64,000 nucleotides of DNA, from assembly GCA_019637395.1 (NCBI GenBank), contig JAHBVR010000015.1, positions 186,001 to 250,000 on the forward strand, read 5' to 3'. Below are positions 1 through 8,332 of the stretch, piece after piece. Within the stretch, counting starts at the first letter, position 1; every line of letters starts with the position of its first letter. This stretch comes from Vulcanimicrobiota bacterium. Its GTDB lineage: Bacteria > Vulcanimicrobiota > Xenobia > Xenobiales > JADMJV01. A program made the translations under genes and the position numbers. Under the pieces are notes generated by a model. That model ran no database searches. It saw only the letters and a list, made by a program, of their open reading frames with translations, and was not told the DNA's origin.

Positions 1-1
1 C

Positions 2-220
2 GTACCGTTCCGCTTTGAGCTACCCTTGCTGCTTTCGATTTCCATGGCCTTTTTTCTGCTGGAGAAGTCGGCCACCCACATGCAGGATCCGTTCGAAAAC
101 CGACCGACTGACACAGCGGTGACAGCTATTGCCCGAACCATCGAAATCAATATCAAACAACTGCTGGGAGAATCCGAGGTTCCGAAACCTCTGGCGCCCG
201 CTGTTTTCTACCTCTCCTGA
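2..220 (+). CDS. C-terminal end of a membrane protein, probably bestrophin family (5' end outside window)
   Basis: An open frame runs from the left edge to a TGA at 218-220 and gives about 72 residues. It begins with a hydrophobic stretch (ELPLLLSISMAFFLLEK) followed by HMQDPFENRPTDT and ARTIEINIKQLLGE. The DPF...PTDT...RTIEIN pattern resembles the cytoplasmic C-terminal part of bacterial bestrophin-type anion channels; this is pattern memory, not a search. Internal Met codons are present, but the frame stays open to the window edge, so I read it as a truncated gene. The next gene starts 52 bp later on the same strand. The coding nature is fairly convincing; the family is tentative. Confidence 0.5.
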   Translation, partial: VPFRFELPLLLSISMAFFLLEKSATHMQDPFENRPTDTAVTAIARTIEINIKQLLGESEVPKPLAPAVFYLS

Positions 221-272
221 AGTAAATGGCAGGGCGCGAAGGCAAGTTGACGGTTCTCGCGAAGCGCCCACC

Positions 273-767
273 ATGAAGAAAATCGCTATTTTATTGTTTG
301 CATCGGTCGTTCTCGGCGGTTGCTCCCAGCCTGCCCCTTCCGGTACGGCCACTACCAGCGTCAGCGTCAGCGCCAGCGCTACACCGATCGCCAGCGCTCC
401 TGACCGAGAGGCGGCCCTGGCCCATCTGCGCAAGGCGGCGGCCGCGCTGGAAGCCAAGAATTACGAGGAGGCGGCCACCTATTTCAAACTTCCTGAAGGA
501 GCCCCACCCGAGGTGGTGGCCAAAGAGCTGGCTAAACTGACGGAGAAAAAGGAAATCTCCAGCGCCGGCGTGGAGAAGTTGGCCAAGGACGCCAAATGGG
601 GCAGCTTGCAGGAAGTCTTTGGCGACAAAGGCGCGCGCTGGACCGAGCGAGCCAAAGTTCCCCCCGACCAATGCTACGCTCTGAGCAAAGACCCGGCCGA
701 GGTTGGCTTATTTTGGGACGGAACCAAGTTCCTGATCTTCCGCCTGGATGACGTAGGTAAGCTCTAG
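273..767 (+). CDS. Putative lipoprotein of unknown function
   Basis: A 164-residue protein with a short basic n-region (MKK), a hydrophobic core and a lipobox (VLGGC, Cys17), so it is expected to be lipid-anchored. Residues 18-45 are a Ser/Ala/Thr-rich linker. The rest (about 48-164) is a soluble, mostly helical domain with Lys/Glu-rich helices and a Trp-containing C-terminal strand region (GLFWDGTKFLIFRLDD). The frame is open upstream to 129, but the start at 273 is chosen because it places the signal peptide at the N-terminus. I do not recognise the soluble domain. It stands alone between the bestrophin-like fragment and maf. Confidence 0.75.
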   Translation: MKKIAILLFASVVLGGCSQPAPSGTATTSVSVSASATPIASAPDREAALAHLRKAAAALEAKNYEEAATYFKLPEGAPPEVVAKELAKLTEKKEISSAGVEKLAKDAKWGSLQEVFGDKGARWTERAKVPPDQCYALSKDPAEVGLFWDGTKFLIFRLDDVGKL

Positions 768-969
768 GAGCCTCCAGGGCTTCCGCTATTTAAGCAGAGA
801 GCATCCTTCCCGGTAATCCCAACTGACCCAGCACGACTTTGACCGGGTGATGGTGGAACTTCGTGATTGAAATATGATCAGCCCCGATCCACTTAAGCTG
901 GAGTCCCGATTCAAGGCTGAAATCCGCCACGCGGAAGGGTGAGCGCGCGTTAGCACAAACTGGGCTGGC

Positions 970-1575
970 ATGCAGCTCGTACTGGCCAGCACTTCACCCC
1001 GCCGCCAACAAATGCTGGAGGCTTTGAACATCCAGTTTACTGTGATGGCCCCACGCTCCGAAGCCGAAAAGCCTCTCCCCCGCCATCTGCCCCTGGCCCG
1101 GCTGCAACAGATGATGCCGGAGATTTCCGAAGGTAAAGCCCGCGACGTGGCCGGGCGCTGCCAGCCATACTCGCTGGTGGTGGCGGCTGACACGGTGGTC
1201 TATTGCCAGGGCCAGGTGTTGGGCAAACCCGGTGGAGCTCTGGTGGCCCGCCGCTACCTGGAGAAATTGAGTGGCCGCGCCCATCGGGTGCTTTCTTCCG
1301 TAACCGTCCACGATACCCAGACCGGCCTGGTTCATAGCGCCGTGGAGGTGACCGAGGTGCGCTTTCGCAAGCTGGGAGAACGCGAAATCGAGCGCTACGT
1401 GGCCAGCGGGGAGCCCCTCGATAAAGCGGGTTCCTACGGGATTCAAGGTTGGGGCGGCTTGTTGGTGGAGAGTATCAAAGGCCGCCAGGACAACGTGGTT
1501 GGCTTTCCTCTGGCCACCCTGGAGGAGGTCCTGAAAACTTTTGGCCGCAGCCTCTACGACTTTGCTCGTGTTTAA
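970..1575 (+). CDS. maf: Maf-like nucleoside triphosphate pyrophosphatase
   Basis: A 201-residue protein of usual Maf length. Family marks are visible: the N-terminal ASTSPRR loop (SxRR), VAADTVV with the catalytic Asp near residue 75, GKP just after, and the C-terminal DKAGSYGIQGWGGLLVESIKG block. Maf proteins hydrolyse non-canonical or methylated nucleoside triphosphates to monophosphates and often sit beside the mreBCD cell-shape genes, as here. The ATG at 970 puts ASTSPRR at residues 6-12, as expected. The stop overlaps the GTG of the following mreB-like gene by 8 bp, which points to one transcript. Confidence 0.95.
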   Translation: MQLVLASTSPRRQQMLEALNIQFTVMAPRSEAEKPLPRHLPLARLQQMMPEISEGKARDVAGRCQPYSLVVAADTVVYCQGQVLGKPGGALVARRYLEKLSGRAHRVLSSVTVHDTQTGLVHSAVEVTEVRFRKLGEREIERYVASGEPLDKAGSYGIQGWGGLLVESIKGRQDNVVGFPLATLEEVLKTFGRSLYDFARV

Positions 1576-2593
1576 CTGGCTGCGACGCGAGGGGTCGAAC
1601 CCCACTATAGGTCTGGACCTCGGGAGCTGGCGCAGCCGGCGTCTTTCGGCTCAGGGCCTGGAAGTCAGCCAGAGCAGCGCCGTGCTTTGGGATCTGTCCA
1701 GCAACACCCCCGTGGAACTGGGGGATCGAGCCCAGGCCCTGCAAGGCCGCCATCCTTCCCACTGGACCTTCCTGCGCCCCTTCCGCCACGGCTTGCTGGC
1801 CGATTTCGACGCCGCTGAGGAGCTGGTGCGCCACCTGCTGGAAGGTCAGCGCGGCAAACTCTCGGTGCTGGCCAGTGCGCCCGCTATGGCCGGCGAAATT
1901 GAACTGCAGGTTTTCGCCGAGATGCTGCGCGAGGCAGGCTGCGGCTCGCTGTGCTTGCTGCCTTCGGCTGCCTGCCTGGCGGTGGCCGCCGGACATCCGC
2001 CTCCGCAGTATCCGGCGGTGGCGGTGCTGGAGCTAGGTCATCAACTGATGCAGGCCACCGTCTTCAGCCGCGGCACGGCCGTCCATCAACTGCAACAGCG
2101 CGGCGGAGCCGAAGAACTGGCGCAGCGGCTGCAGGAGCACCTGCTGCGCCGCCACTGGTTGGCGGTGGGCCACTCGCAGTTGGAGAAATTGTTGGGCTTT
2201 GTCAGCGCCAGCAGCGGTCGCGAGGACTGGCTGGAGGTGCGCGGCAAAGACCTGCAATCGGGATTGCCGCGCAAGTTGATGGTAGCCGCCTGGGAACTGG
2301 ACCGCTGGGTGGAACTTTCCTTGCAATCGATTTTACGGATGATTTCGCAACTTCTGGAAGAAACTCCGCCCGACCTTTTGCAAGTGATCCTGAATCAGGG
2401 AATCTTCGTGGGCGGCGGCCTCAGCGCGCTACAGGGATTGCGGGAAGCTCTGAGCGCGCAACTTGCTCTACCCATTCATATCCTGCCGGAGCCCGATCTG
2501 GCGGTGGCCCGCGGGCTGGCCACGCTACTTAAAGACGAAGAAACCTTGGATGCTCTGGTGCAGTCACAGGTGCTGGCGGGTCGACTGGGATGA
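1568..2593 (+). CDS. mreB: Divergent MreB-like actin-fold protein
   Basis: Reading from the GTG at 1568 gives 341 residues beginning MFNWLRR, close in length to MreB. Actin-fold elements are recognisable but altered: phosphate-1 is GLDLGSWRS instead of the usual DLGTANT; the phosphate-2 position reads LELGHQLMQAT instead of DIGGGTT; the adenosine motif FVGGGLSALQGL is kept near residue 280. Its place between maf and mreC supports the identity. The loss of the usual phosphate-2 glycines suggests weak or absent ATP hydrolysis. The GTG start overlaps the maf stop; the open frame extends to 1541, but that would lie inside maf. The alternative is a paralogue whose canonical copy is elsewhere. Confidence 0.8.
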   Translation: MFNWLRREGSNPTIGLDLGSWRSRRLSAQGLEVSQSSAVLWDLSSNTPVELGDRAQALQGRHPSHWTFLRPFRHGLLADFDAAEELVRHLLEGQRGKLSVLASAPAMAGEIELQVFAEMLREAGCGSLCLLPSAACLAVAAGHPPPQYPAVAVLELGHQLMQATVFSRGTAVHQLQQRGGAEELAQRLQEHLLRRHWLAVGHSQLEKLLGFVSASSGREDWLEVRGKDLQSGLPRKLMVAAWELDRWVELSLQSILRMISQLLEETPPDLLQVILNQGIFVGGGLSALQGLREALSAQLALPIHILPEPDLAVARGLATLLKDEETLDALVQSQVLAGRLG

Positions 2594-3270
2594 AAAGCCA
2601 GTGGCCCCGGCTGCTGCTGGCGCTTTCTCTGGCGGTGGTGGCCTATGCCTGGTTGCAGGGAGGCCGCTGGTATGATCAGGTAGCCCGCTTGCGCGGCGGG
2701 CTCTATCAGACCAGCCACTCCAAAGCCCGCCTCGACGATCTACAAGCTCAAGTGCAGGCACTGCAAGCGGAAAACGAGCGCCTGCGGGCCCTGCTCAGCC
2801 TGCCCCGGCAGGGCTGGAAACTGTCCCTGACCGCCTCCACTCTCTACCGCAGCCAGCTCGACCTGTGGATGAACCGGGGCAGTGCCGACGGAGTCAGCTT
2901 GCGCACGGTGGCGCTCCACAGCGGCGGCCTGGTGGGTCGGGTGGTCGAAGTGCAAGCGCATCAGTGCCGAGTGCGTCCGGCTCTGCATCCGGACAGCCGG
3001 GTGCCGGTCCTACTGGGCGAGCTGCAGGGCGTGGCACACGGTCAGGGTTGGCTGCTGGAGGTGGAAGAAGTTCGCTCCCGCCCACCGATTCAACCCGGTG
3101 CCCTGGTGACGACTTCCGGACTGGGGCAGATCTTTCCCGCCTCGGTGCTGGTGGGACGGGTCCGCCGCAGTCTGCCCAGTTCTGAACCGATGTTTGCCCG
3201 CTACGAGGTGGAGCCTTCGGTTTTTCTCGATCAGGTACTGGAAGTGCTGTTGGTGGAAGTGCAGCCGTGA
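2590..3270 (+). CDS. mreC: Rod shape-determining protein MreC
   Basis: A 226-residue protein with one N-terminal membrane segment (about residues 7-21), a coiled coil (about 38-64, with LDDLQAQVQALQAENERLRALL) and the periplasmic beta-barrel domain. Characteristic patterns are ASTLYRSQLDLWMNRGSADGV, GLVGRVVEV and VTTSGLGQIFPASVLVGRV. MreC bridges MreB and the PBP2/RodA elongation machinery in the periplasm. It is somewhat shorter than typical MreC (about 270-330 residues). Its ATG overlaps the end of the mreB-like gene by 4 bp and its stop overlaps the GTG of mreD. Confidence 0.93.
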   Translation: MKSQWPRLLLALSLAVVAYAWLQGGRWYDQVARLRGGLYQTSHSKARLDDLQAQVQALQAENERLRALLSLPRQGWKLSLTASTLYRSQLDLWMNRGSADGVSLRTVALHSGGLVGRVVEVQAHQCRVRPALHPDSRVPVLLGELQGVAHGQGWLLEVEEVRSRPPIQPGALVTTSGLGQIFPASVLVGRVRRSLPSSEPMFARYEVEPSVFLDQVLEVLLVEVQP

Positions 3271-3671
3271 GTTATTTGCTTTATGCGCTATTGGCTCCCA
3301 GTCTGCCTCTGGCCTGGCCGCTGCCCCCCCTGGATCTTTTGCTGCTCCTGGCCAGTTCGCAAAAGTGGCCGCGCCAACTGCTGCTCATGATCTGGATCGA
3401 CGTGGCCCTTGGTCAAGCCGGCGCCTGGTGGCGCTGGCCGCTCTGGTGTTTGTGGGTCTGGCTACTGCAGGGCCGGGTCGAATGGCTGCGCCAGCCGGCC
3501 GCCCAGATCAGCGGCGCGGCGGCAGTGGGAATGCTCTGGTACTGGGCTCTGGGACCGGCCTTCAGTTGGTGGGGGGCGCTGGCCGTGGCCATCCAATCGG
3601 CTGCCCTGCTGTGGTGGTGGCTGCCGGCTCGGCTCCGCCCGTTGAAAAGCTGGGGTTGGCACCGCCCGTGA
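3267..3671 (+). CDS. mreD: Rod shape-determining protein MreD (short)
   Basis: A 134-residue, very hydrophobic and Trp/Leu-rich integral membrane protein with four to five likely membrane segments. Sequence conservation in MreD is low, so the assignment rests on hydrophobicity, size and position between mreC and the class B PBP gene. MreD usually has about 160 residues, so this is compact. The GTG start at 3267 overlaps the mreC stop (GTGA arrangement), and the stop overlaps the GTG of mrdA in the same way, so the four genes are tightly coupled. Confidence 0.8.
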   Translation: MSYLLYALLAPSLPLAWPLPPLDLLLLLASSQKWPRQLLLMIWIDVALGQAGAWWRWPLWCLWVWLLQGRVEWLRQPAAQISGAAAVGMLWYWALGPAFSWWGALAVAIQSAALLWWWLPARLRPLKSWGWHRP

Positions 3672-5188
3672 AGAGAATACGTCTACTCCAGTGGGTCCTG
3701 GGGGCATGCGCGCTCATCCTGTGGGGCCGGCTGCTCCAGTTACAATGGTGGGACCACGCCTATTGGAAAAAGCGCGGCGAGCAGATACGTCTCTGGGACG
3801 AGCCGCTGGCCGCCCGGCGGGGCCGTTTGCTCGACCGCACCGGCCGGGAACTGGCCGACAACGAACCCTGGGTGGAAGGCAAACCGCTCACCCCCAAACG
3901 CCAGGCGCTGCTGGCGGAAAGGGGCTGTCGTTACCAGGTGCGAGCCCAGCGCGTCTATCCGGCGGGTACCACCTGTAGCCATGTGCTGGGCTACGTCGGC
4001 GAACGCCAGGGCAAAGAAGGCCTGGAAGCACGCCTGCAGCCCAAGCTGGCGGGGAAAGACGGCTGGCGCCGCTGGCTGGTGACTTCGCAAGGAGAAAAGC
4101 TCCGGCTGCTGCAGGAGAAACCGGCCAGCCCCGGCCGGGACGTCCGCCTGACGCTGGACCTCCCTTTGCAGCAGACGGCTGCGGCTGCTCTGGATTCGGT
4201 GCTGCGCCAACTCGGCAGTGTGCGCGCCGCCGACGATCAGCCGGCCGGGGCGGTGGTGGTGATGGAGGCCCAAACGGGGCGGGTGCTGGCTATGGTCAGT
4301 CTGCCCGCCTTCGACCCCAACCTGTTCGTGCATAGCGGGCACGACACCGAAATTCGTGGATTGCTCAAAGATCCCCGAGCGCCCCTGCTCAATCGGGCCA
4401 TCGCCGGCCAGATTCCGGCCGCTTCCACCTTCAAGATTATCACCGCCAGCGCCGCCATGCACCAGGGACTGGTCCCACCGCTACGCCGTTTTTATTGCCC
4501 GGGTGCGCGTTGGATCGGAGGAGTGCCCTTCAACTGCTTTGTGCGCAGCGGCCACGGCGAACTCAGCTTCGAGCAGACGCTGGCCTTTTCTTGCGACTGT
4601 GCCTACTACGATCTGGGATTGGAACTGGCCGGCACCCAGTTGACCGACTGGGCCCGTTTGTGGGGCCTCGGCAAAGCCACCGGCATTCCTCTTCCTGGTG
4701 AACAGCCCGGCTATCTACCCGATCTCTCCAAAGCCAGCCAGGGCGAGCGGGCCAACCTGTCCATCGGGCAGGGAGATTTGTTGGTGACCCCGCTACAAAT
4801 GGCCTGCGTGGCCGCCGGGGTCAGCAATCGCGGTTGGATTCCCAAGCCAACGTTGTTCCACAATAAACCCGAAATCCTTGGATGTATCGAACTCTCGGAA
4901 ACAGATTGGGCGCGCTTGCGGGCCGGGCTGGAGGGAGCCGTCAGTCAAGGCACCGCCGCCGGCGCGGGCGGTCAGGGTTTAGGACTGGCCGGTAAAACCG
5001 GCACGGTGGAGAACTCTCCCTCCAGCGACAATCCGCGTGGCTACAATCATGCCTGGTTCGTTGGCTACGGCCAGGGATTGGCTATGGCCGTGTTCCTGGA
5101 ACGTTCCGGCGGTTACGGCGGCGCGCTGGCCGCTCCCATCGCCGTGGCCGTGCTGAAGTCCTATTCGACCTCGAACTCCAGCTTGTAG
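3668..5188 (+). CDS. mrdA: Penicillin-binding protein 2 (class B transpeptidase)
   Basis: From the GTG at 3668 the protein has 506 residues: an N-terminal membrane anchor (about residues 5-20), a short pedestal region with RRGRLLDRTGRELA, and a transpeptidase domain. Active-site motifs are all present: STFK (Ser253, Lys256), SCD (Ser308-Cys-Asp310, the SxD form seen in PBP2 rather than the SxN of PBP3), and KTGT at Lys443. It crosslinks peptidoglycan during cell elongation with RodA and MreC. It is about 100 residues shorter than E. coli PBP2, mainly in the pedestal. The frame is open back to 3194, but an earlier start would lie inside mreC and mreD. Its 3' end overlaps that of tonB on the other strand by 28 bp. 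Confidence 0.93.
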   Translation: MKRIRLLQWVLGACALILWGRLLQLQWWDHAYWKKRGEQIRLWDEPLAARRGRLLDRTGRELADNEPWVEGKPLTPKRQALLAERGCRYQVRAQRVYPAGTTCSHVLGYVGERQGKEGLEARLQPKLAGKDGWRRWLVTSQGEKLRLLQEKPASPGRDVRLTLDLPLQQTAAAALDSVLRQLGSVRAADDQPAGAVVVMEAQTGRVLAMVSLPAFDPNLFVHSGHDTEIRGLLKDPRAPLLNRAIAGQIPAASTFKIITASAAMHQGLVPPLRRFYCPGARWIGGVPFNCFVRSGHGELSFEQTLAFSCDCAYYDLGLELAGTQLTDWARLWGLGKATGIPLPGEQPGYLPDLSKASQGERANLSIGQGDLLVTPLQMACVAAGVSNRGWIPKPTLFHNKPEILGCIELSETDWARLRAGLEGAVSQGTAAGAGGQGLGLAGKTGTVENSPSSDNPRGYNHAWFVGYGQGLAMAVFLERSGGYGGALAAPIAVAVLKSYSTSNSSL

Positions 5189-6075
5189 CGCTGTTTGCTG
5201 GCAATCGGCTGGCCGTTTTGCACAGCCGGCTCCCACTGCCAGTCCGCCAGGCGTTGCTGAATCTGCTGGTCAAAATCGGGGCTTCCAGAACTGGTCAGCA
5301 ACCGAATGGCGGTTCTCCCATCGGCGCCCACTTCGATCTCCACGCGCACGAAAGTCTTGCCGCCGTTGCGCCGCAAATCGTCGGGCATTTTGATGTTAGG
5401 CCGGCCCACCGGCGTGGCCTCTCGATCGGGAACACTGGGCGCCGGCGGGGGTGCAGGTGCCGGTGCCGGCGGTGGAGCGGGCGGCGGGACGGGGGGAGGT
5501 GCCGGAGCGGGTGAGCTCGGCTCGGGTGGCGCTGGTGGACCTCCTGGAGGTCCGCCAGGTCCGGTAGGTCCGGGTGCCGGCGGCGGCCCCGGGAAGGTGG
5601 GAGCCGGTCCCGGGGCCGGACCCGGGGCGGGTCCAGGGAGCTGGCCGGGAGTGGCTGCGGGTCCGCTGGGAACCGGGACGGTCCGCCGCCCGCCCGGCGA
5701 GGTGGCCGGACGATAGCTGGGCCCGCCGCTGGGAACGGAAGGCCGGTGCTGCGGGACCGCGGGTTGCTCGACCGGGCGCGGACGGGCCACCGGCGGCGGA
5801 GGCACCACCGGTTTGAACGCCGGTTTAACGACTGGTTTAGCCACCGGCCTGGGTCTTGGTTTTGGTTTTGGCTTTGGTGCAACGGGCTTTTTCAAGATCG
5901 GCTTCTTGACCACCGGCTTGACAGGTTTTCGTTTGGCGCGAGTGACCAGGTGGACGCGAACTTTGGGCTGTTCCCGCTCGGGGGTGGAGTGTATGAACAA
6001 CAAATTGAAAAAAGGCACGAAGCCCACCCAGTGAAAAAGCAAGGCCAACAGAAACGGCCCGACCAGATGCCGCAC
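5161..6075 (-). CDS. tonB: TonB energy-transducing protein with long proline-rich spacer
   Basis: A 304-residue protein with an N-terminal membrane segment (about residues 5-28) containing a His in the anchor, a Lys/Pro stretch (PKPKPKPRPRP), a long Pro/Gly/Ala spacer to about residue 215, and a C-terminal TonB domain (about 220-304: KTFVRVEIEVGADGRT...SGSPDFDQQIQQ...WQWEPAVQNGQPI). TonB spans the periplasm and passes energy from ExbB/ExbD to outer-membrane receptors. The ATG overlaps the exbD stop, so it is the last gene of exbB-exbD-tonB. A likely client receptor is encoded at 49445-51787. Confidence 0.93.
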   Translation of the reverse strand: MRHLVGPFLLALLFHWVGFVPFFNLLFIHSTPEREQPKVRVHLVTRAKRKPVKPVVKKPILKKPVAPKPKPKPRPRPVAKPVVKPAFKPVVPPPPVARPRPVEQPAVPQHRPSVPSGGPSYRPATSPGGRRTVPVPSGPAATPGQLPGPAPGPAPGPAPTFPGPPPAPGPTGPGGPPGGPPAPPEPSSPAPAPPPVPPPAPPPAPAPAPPPAPSVPDREATPVGRPNIKMPDDLRRNGGKTFVRVEIEVGADGRTAIRLLTSSGSPDFDQQIQQRLADWQWEPAVQNGQPIASKQRYKLEFEVE

Positions 6076-6497
6076 TATTTCTCCTCAGTGGCGATCAAAA
6101 AGTCGTTCAGCCCCAACTTGCGCAACTCATCCAGGGCGGCCACCACGTAGCGGTGCTGCGAAGTCAGGTCGGCGTTGAGCACGATGTTGGTTTTCCGGGC
6201 GGCCGCCAGCCCTCCCGGAAGCGCCTCGATGCCCCCGGCCAAATCGGGCAACTTGATGACATCCTTGTTCAGGTAATAGCGGCCGTCCCTGGTGACGGTG
6301 AGGACAATCGGCTGGTGTGCGGCACCGGATTCGGAGCTATCGGCGGCCGGCAGGTTAACGGGAATGCCCATGGGGTGCTTGAGAGCCAGGCTGGAGAGAA
6401 TATAGAACACCAGCAACAAAAACATCACGTCCACCATGGGAATGATCTCGATGCGCGGAGTGCGTTTCTTTTTGCGGGCCGGAAAGAGTTTAGGCAT
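6075..6497 (-). CDS. exbD: ExbD biopolymer transport protein
   Basis: A 140-residue protein with a short basic cytoplasmic N-terminus, one membrane segment with the proton-path aspartate (IIPMVDVMFLLLVFY, Asp23), and a periplasmic domain ending in a typical helical/strand unit (LDELRKLGLNDFLIATEE). It forms the proton-driven motor with ExbB that energises TonB. It overlaps exbB by 8 bp upstream and tonB by 1 bp downstream, so the three genes must be one transcript. Confidence 0.95.
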   Translation of the reverse strand: MPKLFPARKKKRTPRIEIIPMVDVMFLLLVFYILSSLALKHPMGIPVNLPAADSSESGAAHQPIVLTVTRDGRYYLNKDVIKLPDLAGGIEALPGGLAAARKTNIVLNADLTSQHRYVVAALDELRKLGLNDFLIATEEK

Positions 6498-7119
6498 GGG
6501 ACTTTTCGTCGATCAGATCGACCAGTTCGTTGGCGATGTCCTGAGCTTCGTCCATCTGGCGTTCGGCCAGGCGCTGAAACAGGTTATGAATGAAAAGACT
6601 GACCACGGCGATGAGGATGCCGGCGGCGGTGGCCACCAGAGCTTCACCGATACCGGCCAGGATACTCGAGGTATCGGCCTGCGGATTCTCCGCGATTTTG
6701 GCCGAGACGGCGCGGAAGACCCCCATCATCCCGGTAATGGTGCCCAACAAACCGATCAACGGAGAAGCGGTGACGGTGGTTTCCAGGATCACCAAAAAGC
6801 GCTGCAGGGCCGCCTGATCGCGATGGGATTGGGCCAGCATGGCGTTTTCCACCGAAGCCCGGCCGCGCGACCAGCGTTTCACCCCGGCCAGGGCTGTCCC
6901 GGCGACCGCCCCGCGCAGGCCTTGCAGCCACTCCACCGCCTCCCTTTCTTTGCCTTCGCGCAGCAGGCCCACCAGCCGATGGCGAAAAGTCTCTCCCCCC
7001 CAGTGGAGATTGGCGAAGTAGAATGTGCGTTCCAGACCTACGGCCATCGATAGGAGGGAGAGGAAGATCAGCGGAACCATAAAGATACCGCCCTGCTGGG
7101 CGAAATGGAGTAAATTCAT
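6490..7119 (-). CDS. exbB: ExbB / MotA-TolQ family proton channel protein
   Basis: A 209-residue protein with three membrane segments (about residues 12-30, 120-140 and 155-178). The family block is TASPLIGLLGTITGMMGVFRA followed by IGEALVATAAGILIAVVSLF. The ATG at 7119 has a GAGG ribosome-binding site 6 bases upstream. It is the first gene of the operon. A 20-bp GATAA-type box lies 22 bp upstream of its start and is shared with the TonB-dependent receptor gene. Confidence 0.95.
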   Translation of the reverse strand: MNLLHFAQQGGIFMVPLIFLSLLSMAVGLERTFYFANLHWGGETFRHRLVGLLREGKEREAVEWLQGLRGAVAGTALAGVKRWSRGRASVENAMLAQSHRDQAALQRFLVILETTVTASPLIGLLGTITGMMGVFRAVSAKIAENPQADTSSILAGIGEALVATAAGILIAVVSLFIHNLFQRLAERQMDEAQDIANELVDLIDEKSHA

Positions 7120-7141
7120 TGAACCTCGGGTATTGCTAAGC

Positions 7142-7161
7142 GTATTGATTTATCTTTATCA
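7142..7161 (-). promoter_or_regulatory. Candidate metalloregulator box upstream of exbB
   Basis: On the minus strand this reads TGATAAAGATAAATCAATAC. The same 20-bp element, with one difference, lies at 51767-51786 over the start of the TonB-dependent receptor gene in the same orientation. The two GATAA(A) hexamers in tandem resemble a Fur-type hexamer array, but the third repeat is poor. The AT-rich stretch is conspicuous in GC-rich surroundings and lies where an operator over the exbB promoter is expected. It also sits 49 bp upstream of the plus-strand gene at 7210. Regulator identity is inferred only. Confidence 0.5.
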
Positions 7162-7209
7162 CAGCTGGTGCAGCTTACCTGCTTCCCAGTGTCAGGGCAA
7201 GAGGTGAAT

Positions 7210-8265
7210 ATGAAACGTCGAGAGTTTTTTGGGCTGAGCGCCTGGAGCCTGGCCGCTCTGGCCACCGGGTGCGCCCGCCCGCCGGCCATGCAAGCCAGGC
7301 AGATGCTCACCCTGGATCCCAAGAGCGGGGCCACCCTGCACAACCAAAAAGTGTCGATTCCCAAAGGCAACCGCTCCACTCTCGATTCAGCCGGACATGG
7401 GTTCCTGCTGGCCAATGGCCAATCCGTACTGGCTCTAGACTTTGCCGGCCAGAGCTGTGTCATTCCAGGCCCCGACAACGGCCGTTGGGTGCGGCCCGAC
7501 CTGCTGGTCACGGCCGAGAAGACCAGTTCCGATATTTATCGGGTGTGCGGCGTCCATTTCCCCGACGGCCGCATTCTTTGGAGCCAGGAGATGGGCTATG
7601 GCCAGATCCTGGGCTTCGACGCTCAGGCGGTCTACGTCGGTCACCTCAAAGGAGTCACCTGTTTCGAGCTGGACGGCGGGAAAAAACGCTGGGAAAACAC
7701 GGAAATGAACGAGCTCAAGAGCTGGTGTGTACTGCCCTCCTCGTTGGTGCTGGGTCTGGGCAATGCCGGCCGCGTCTGCTGGCTCGATCTGAAGAATGGC
7801 AAACTGGTGCGTAGTCTGACCACAACCACCACCCCCAACCGGGTCATCCTGGTGGCCGGCGATGACGAGTACACCCTGACCTTGACCCGTCGCATCGCCC
7901 TGGCCGCCTTTCGTCCGGATCAGTTGAAACCGGTCTGGGTGCAGCCGATCACGGCCTACGACCACCAGGCTCTGCTGCTGGGCTACGCCAACCGCATTGC
8001 GTTGGTGGAATTGCACGAATCCAGCGTGGCCGTCGATATAGTGACGGGTGGAACGCTCTGGTCCGACTCCCTGTGCACGCACATCAGCATCTGCCAGGAT
8101 GTGGCTTTGCTGCGACGCGGACGCGGAGACACGGGCGGGAGAATGTCTTTGGTATTGGAGGCTCGCCAATTACGCAGCGGCAAGTCTCTATGGAAACGCG
8201 AACTCGAGGATATTCACGCGGTCACCGCCGTGAACGGAGAGAACTTTGCTTTGTTGACCACTTGA
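7210..8265 (+). CDS. Tat-exported lipoprotein with PQQ/WD40-like beta-propeller
   Basis: Starting at the ATG at 7210, which has AGAGGTG just upstream, the protein has 351 residues. The N-terminus carries both a twin-arginine pattern (KRREFFGLSA) and a lipobox (ALATGC, Cys21). The rest shows repeated blade-like units of the PQQ-dehydrogenase type, with 'DGRILWSQ', 'LDGGKKRWENT', 'LKNGKLVRSL', 'VTGGTLWSD' and 'RSGKSLWKREL', so it should fold as a beta-propeller. An in-frame ATG at 7168 would bury the signal peptide. It is 67 bp upstream of the PilX-like gene; a second propeller gene sits in the other pilin cluster. Substrate unknown. Confidence 0.8.
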   Translation: MKRREFFGLSAWSLAALATGCARPPAMQARQMLTLDPKSGATLHNQKVSIPKGNRSTLDSAGHGFLLANGQSVLALDFAGQSCVIPGPDNGRWVRPDLLVTAEKTSSDIYRVCGVHFPDGRILWSQEMGYGQILGFDAQAVYVGHLKGVTCFELDGGKKRWENTEMNELKSWCVLPSSLVLGLGNAGRVCWLDLKNGKLVRSLTTTTTPNRVILVAGDDEYTLTLTRRIALAAFRPDQLKPVWVQPITAYDHQALLLGYANRIALVELHESSVAVDIVTGGTLWSDSLCTHISICQDVALLRRGRGDTGGRMSLVLEARQLRSGKSLWKRELEDIHAVTAVNGENFALLTT

Positions 8266-8332
8266 AATTCGCATATCGGCACAATTCTATGCTAAACTTG
8301 AGAGTGGGGACTTTCAACAAGGAACAAGTCGA

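Noticed and set aside
1590-1612. tRNA T-arm-like sequence GGGGTCGAACCCC
   Set aside because: Lies in the mreB-like coding region, and no acceptor, D or anticodon arms are present around it.
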